From positions 101,697 through 165,696 of the forward strand of contig DATASQ010000033.1 of assembly GCA_036269135.1 (NCBI GenBank): 64,000 nucleotides of DNA. The letters run 5' to 3'. This document shows, piece after piece, positions 63,134 to 64,000 of the stretch. Source of the DNA: Palsa-343 sp036269135. GTDB lineage: Bacteria; Acidobacteriota; Terriglobia; Terriglobales; Acidobacteriaceae. The notes under the pieces were generated by a model. That model had not been told where the DNA came from and did not search any database. It saw only the letters and a program-made list of their open reading frames with translations. A program made the position numbers and the translations under genes. Each line of letters begins with the position of its first letter. Position 1 is the stretch's first letter.

Positions 63134-64000
63134 TCAGATCTTGAGGAAGATCTTCTTCCGCCACAGTGGGTAAGTTACCAGCCAGCACACGCCGGCGAAC
63201 GCGATGGAGTAAAGCAGCGATCCAATGCCCACGGGATGGATTTTGGCGAAGGGTTGGTAGACCCATGCCCCCAGCCACATATTCGGGTGGACATGGACCG
63301 ACCCGAAGGTGGATGACAGTAACTCGGAGACCATGTAGGCAAAGATGGCATTAGTGCCGAAGACGATCCACGGCTGCCGCCAGCCGCGACGCCATTCCTT
63401 CACCTCCATGAACCAGTAGAGCAGCGCAACCAGCAGCGCCGAGCAACCGGCGGCGAAGAGGACATAGGAGCTGGTCCAGAGCTTCTTGTTGATCGGGAAC
63501 CACGGATTCCACAGCTCGCCCAGCGCGACCAGAATCAGGCCCGCGATGAACAGCCCCGCGGCGATTTGCCGGCGCGGCCGTTCGGACTTGATCCACAGCC
63601 CGGTCAGTACGCCGAGGAGTGCGGTGGCAATCGCCGGGAAGGTGCTCAGCAGTCCTTCCGGGTCGCGCACTCCTTCATACAGCCGGCCGTAGAGCATCCT
63701 GCGATCGAGCCAGGCGACCCAGTTCTGGTTGGGATCGAGGAGGGGAATGTCGCGGGTCGGAAGGCCAGCGCCCGGGACCGGCACATAGCGCATCAGGATC
63801 CAGTAGCCGACCAGCAGGACCACGATGGCGACGATCTTGCTCATGGCATCACGGCGCCACAAATAAAACAGTCCCGCGCACAGATAGCAGAGCGCGATGC
63901 GCTGCAGCACGCCGTAGATGCGCAGCGTGGCCCACGGAAAATGAGGGAACCCGTTCACCACCAGGCCGAGGGCAAACAGGATAATGGTGCGGCGGATGAT
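63134..64000 (-). CDS. HGSNAT-like membrane acyltransferase (DUF5009), 5' end outside window
   Basis: The C-terminal ~289 residues of a membrane protein of the heparan-alpha-glucosaminide N-acetyltransferase-like group (DUF5009/DUF1624). It has several helices and the conserved stretch GVLQRIALCYLCAG, then DPEGLLSTFPAIATALLGVLTG and, near the end, GTNAIFAYMVSELL. These proteins are thought to acylate sugars at the membrane. The 5' end runs off the right edge. Placed near sugar genes, it may act on glycan breakdown products. Confidence 0.85.
   Translation of the reverse strand: MIRRTIILFALGLVVNGFPHFPWATLRIYGVLQRIALCYLCAGLFYLWRRDAMSKIVAIVVLLVGYWILMRYVPVPGAGLPTRDIPLLDPNQNWVAWLDRRMLYGRLYEGVRDPEGLLSTFPAIATALLGVLTGLWIKSERPRRQIAAGLFIAGLILVALGELWNPWFPINKKLWTSSYVLFAAGCSALLVALLYWFMEVKEWRRGWRQPWIVFGTNAIFAYMVSELLSSTFGSVHVHPNMWLGAWVYQPFAKIHPVGIGSLLYSIAFAGVCWLVTYPLWRKKIFLKI

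Noticed and set aside
1..64000. tRNA, rRNA, CRISPR arrays or intact insertion sequences
   Set aside because: None were recognised; no cloverleaf, spaced repeats or transposase motifs were seen.

Overview
The window looks like a chromosomal segment of a soil Acidobacteriota (class Terriglobia). The evidence is a TIGR03435 soil-associated domain, two ADOP-type orphan MacB/FtsX permeases, a beta-propeller hybrid sensor kinase, a winged-helix/Ser-Thr kinase/TPR protein, an ECF41 sigma factor and high GC. The genus is not determined. No tRNA, rRNA or CRISPR array was seen.
1-35 kb is an accessory region rich in broken genes. It carries response regulators and a propeller histidine kinase, many alpha/beta hydrolases, two thioredoxin-reductase-like flavoproteins (one fused to a cyclic-nucleotide sensor), cupins, a VOC protein, an SDR, a tautomerase, an RND efflux operon (outer-membrane factor, adaptor, pump), an NmrA-like reductase and a large receptor kinase. 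At least nine genes here are frameshifted, truncated or mutated at key residues, and several families occur twice. The region ends at a decayed tyrosine integrase lying against the 3' end of mnmE, a known island insertion point, so it is probably an old, decaying island whose left end is outside the window or unrecognised.
The most interesting unit is at 15.6-19.2 kb. An ECF41 sigma factor gene is flanked by two divergent promoter pairs of the form TGTCAC(A/G)-N16-G(G/A)TC. They face a Rieske-like/CDGSH/TMEM175 operon with ATGA overlaps, a 53-residue acidic ORF followed by the sigma gene, a 99-residue unknown gene and a decayed response regulator. This looks like a small self-contained sigma regulon.
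35-42 kb is core: mnmE, jag, yidC, yidD, rnpA and rpmH form one leftward operon with a good sigma-70 promoter, opposite dnaA. dnaN lies 8.6 kb past dnaA, separated by an esterase, a Gfo/Idh oxidoreductase, a PIN toxin-antitoxin pair, an ADOP permease, a second esterase and a DUF4097-like protein.
52-64 kb holds a VapBC pair with a clear operator, a PD-(D/E)XK-like protein, a PfkB kinase, a small secreted peptide with three CxC pairs, an ADOP permease broken by a perfect 37-bp tandem duplication, and sugar/polyol genes: a GRP-type transporter, myo-inositol oxygenase, nucleoside hydrolase, ribokinase and a partial acyltransferase-like membrane protein. Nucleoside hydrolase plus ribokinase would turn nucleosides into ribose 5-phosphate; transporter plus inositol oxygenase would feed inositol to glucuronate.
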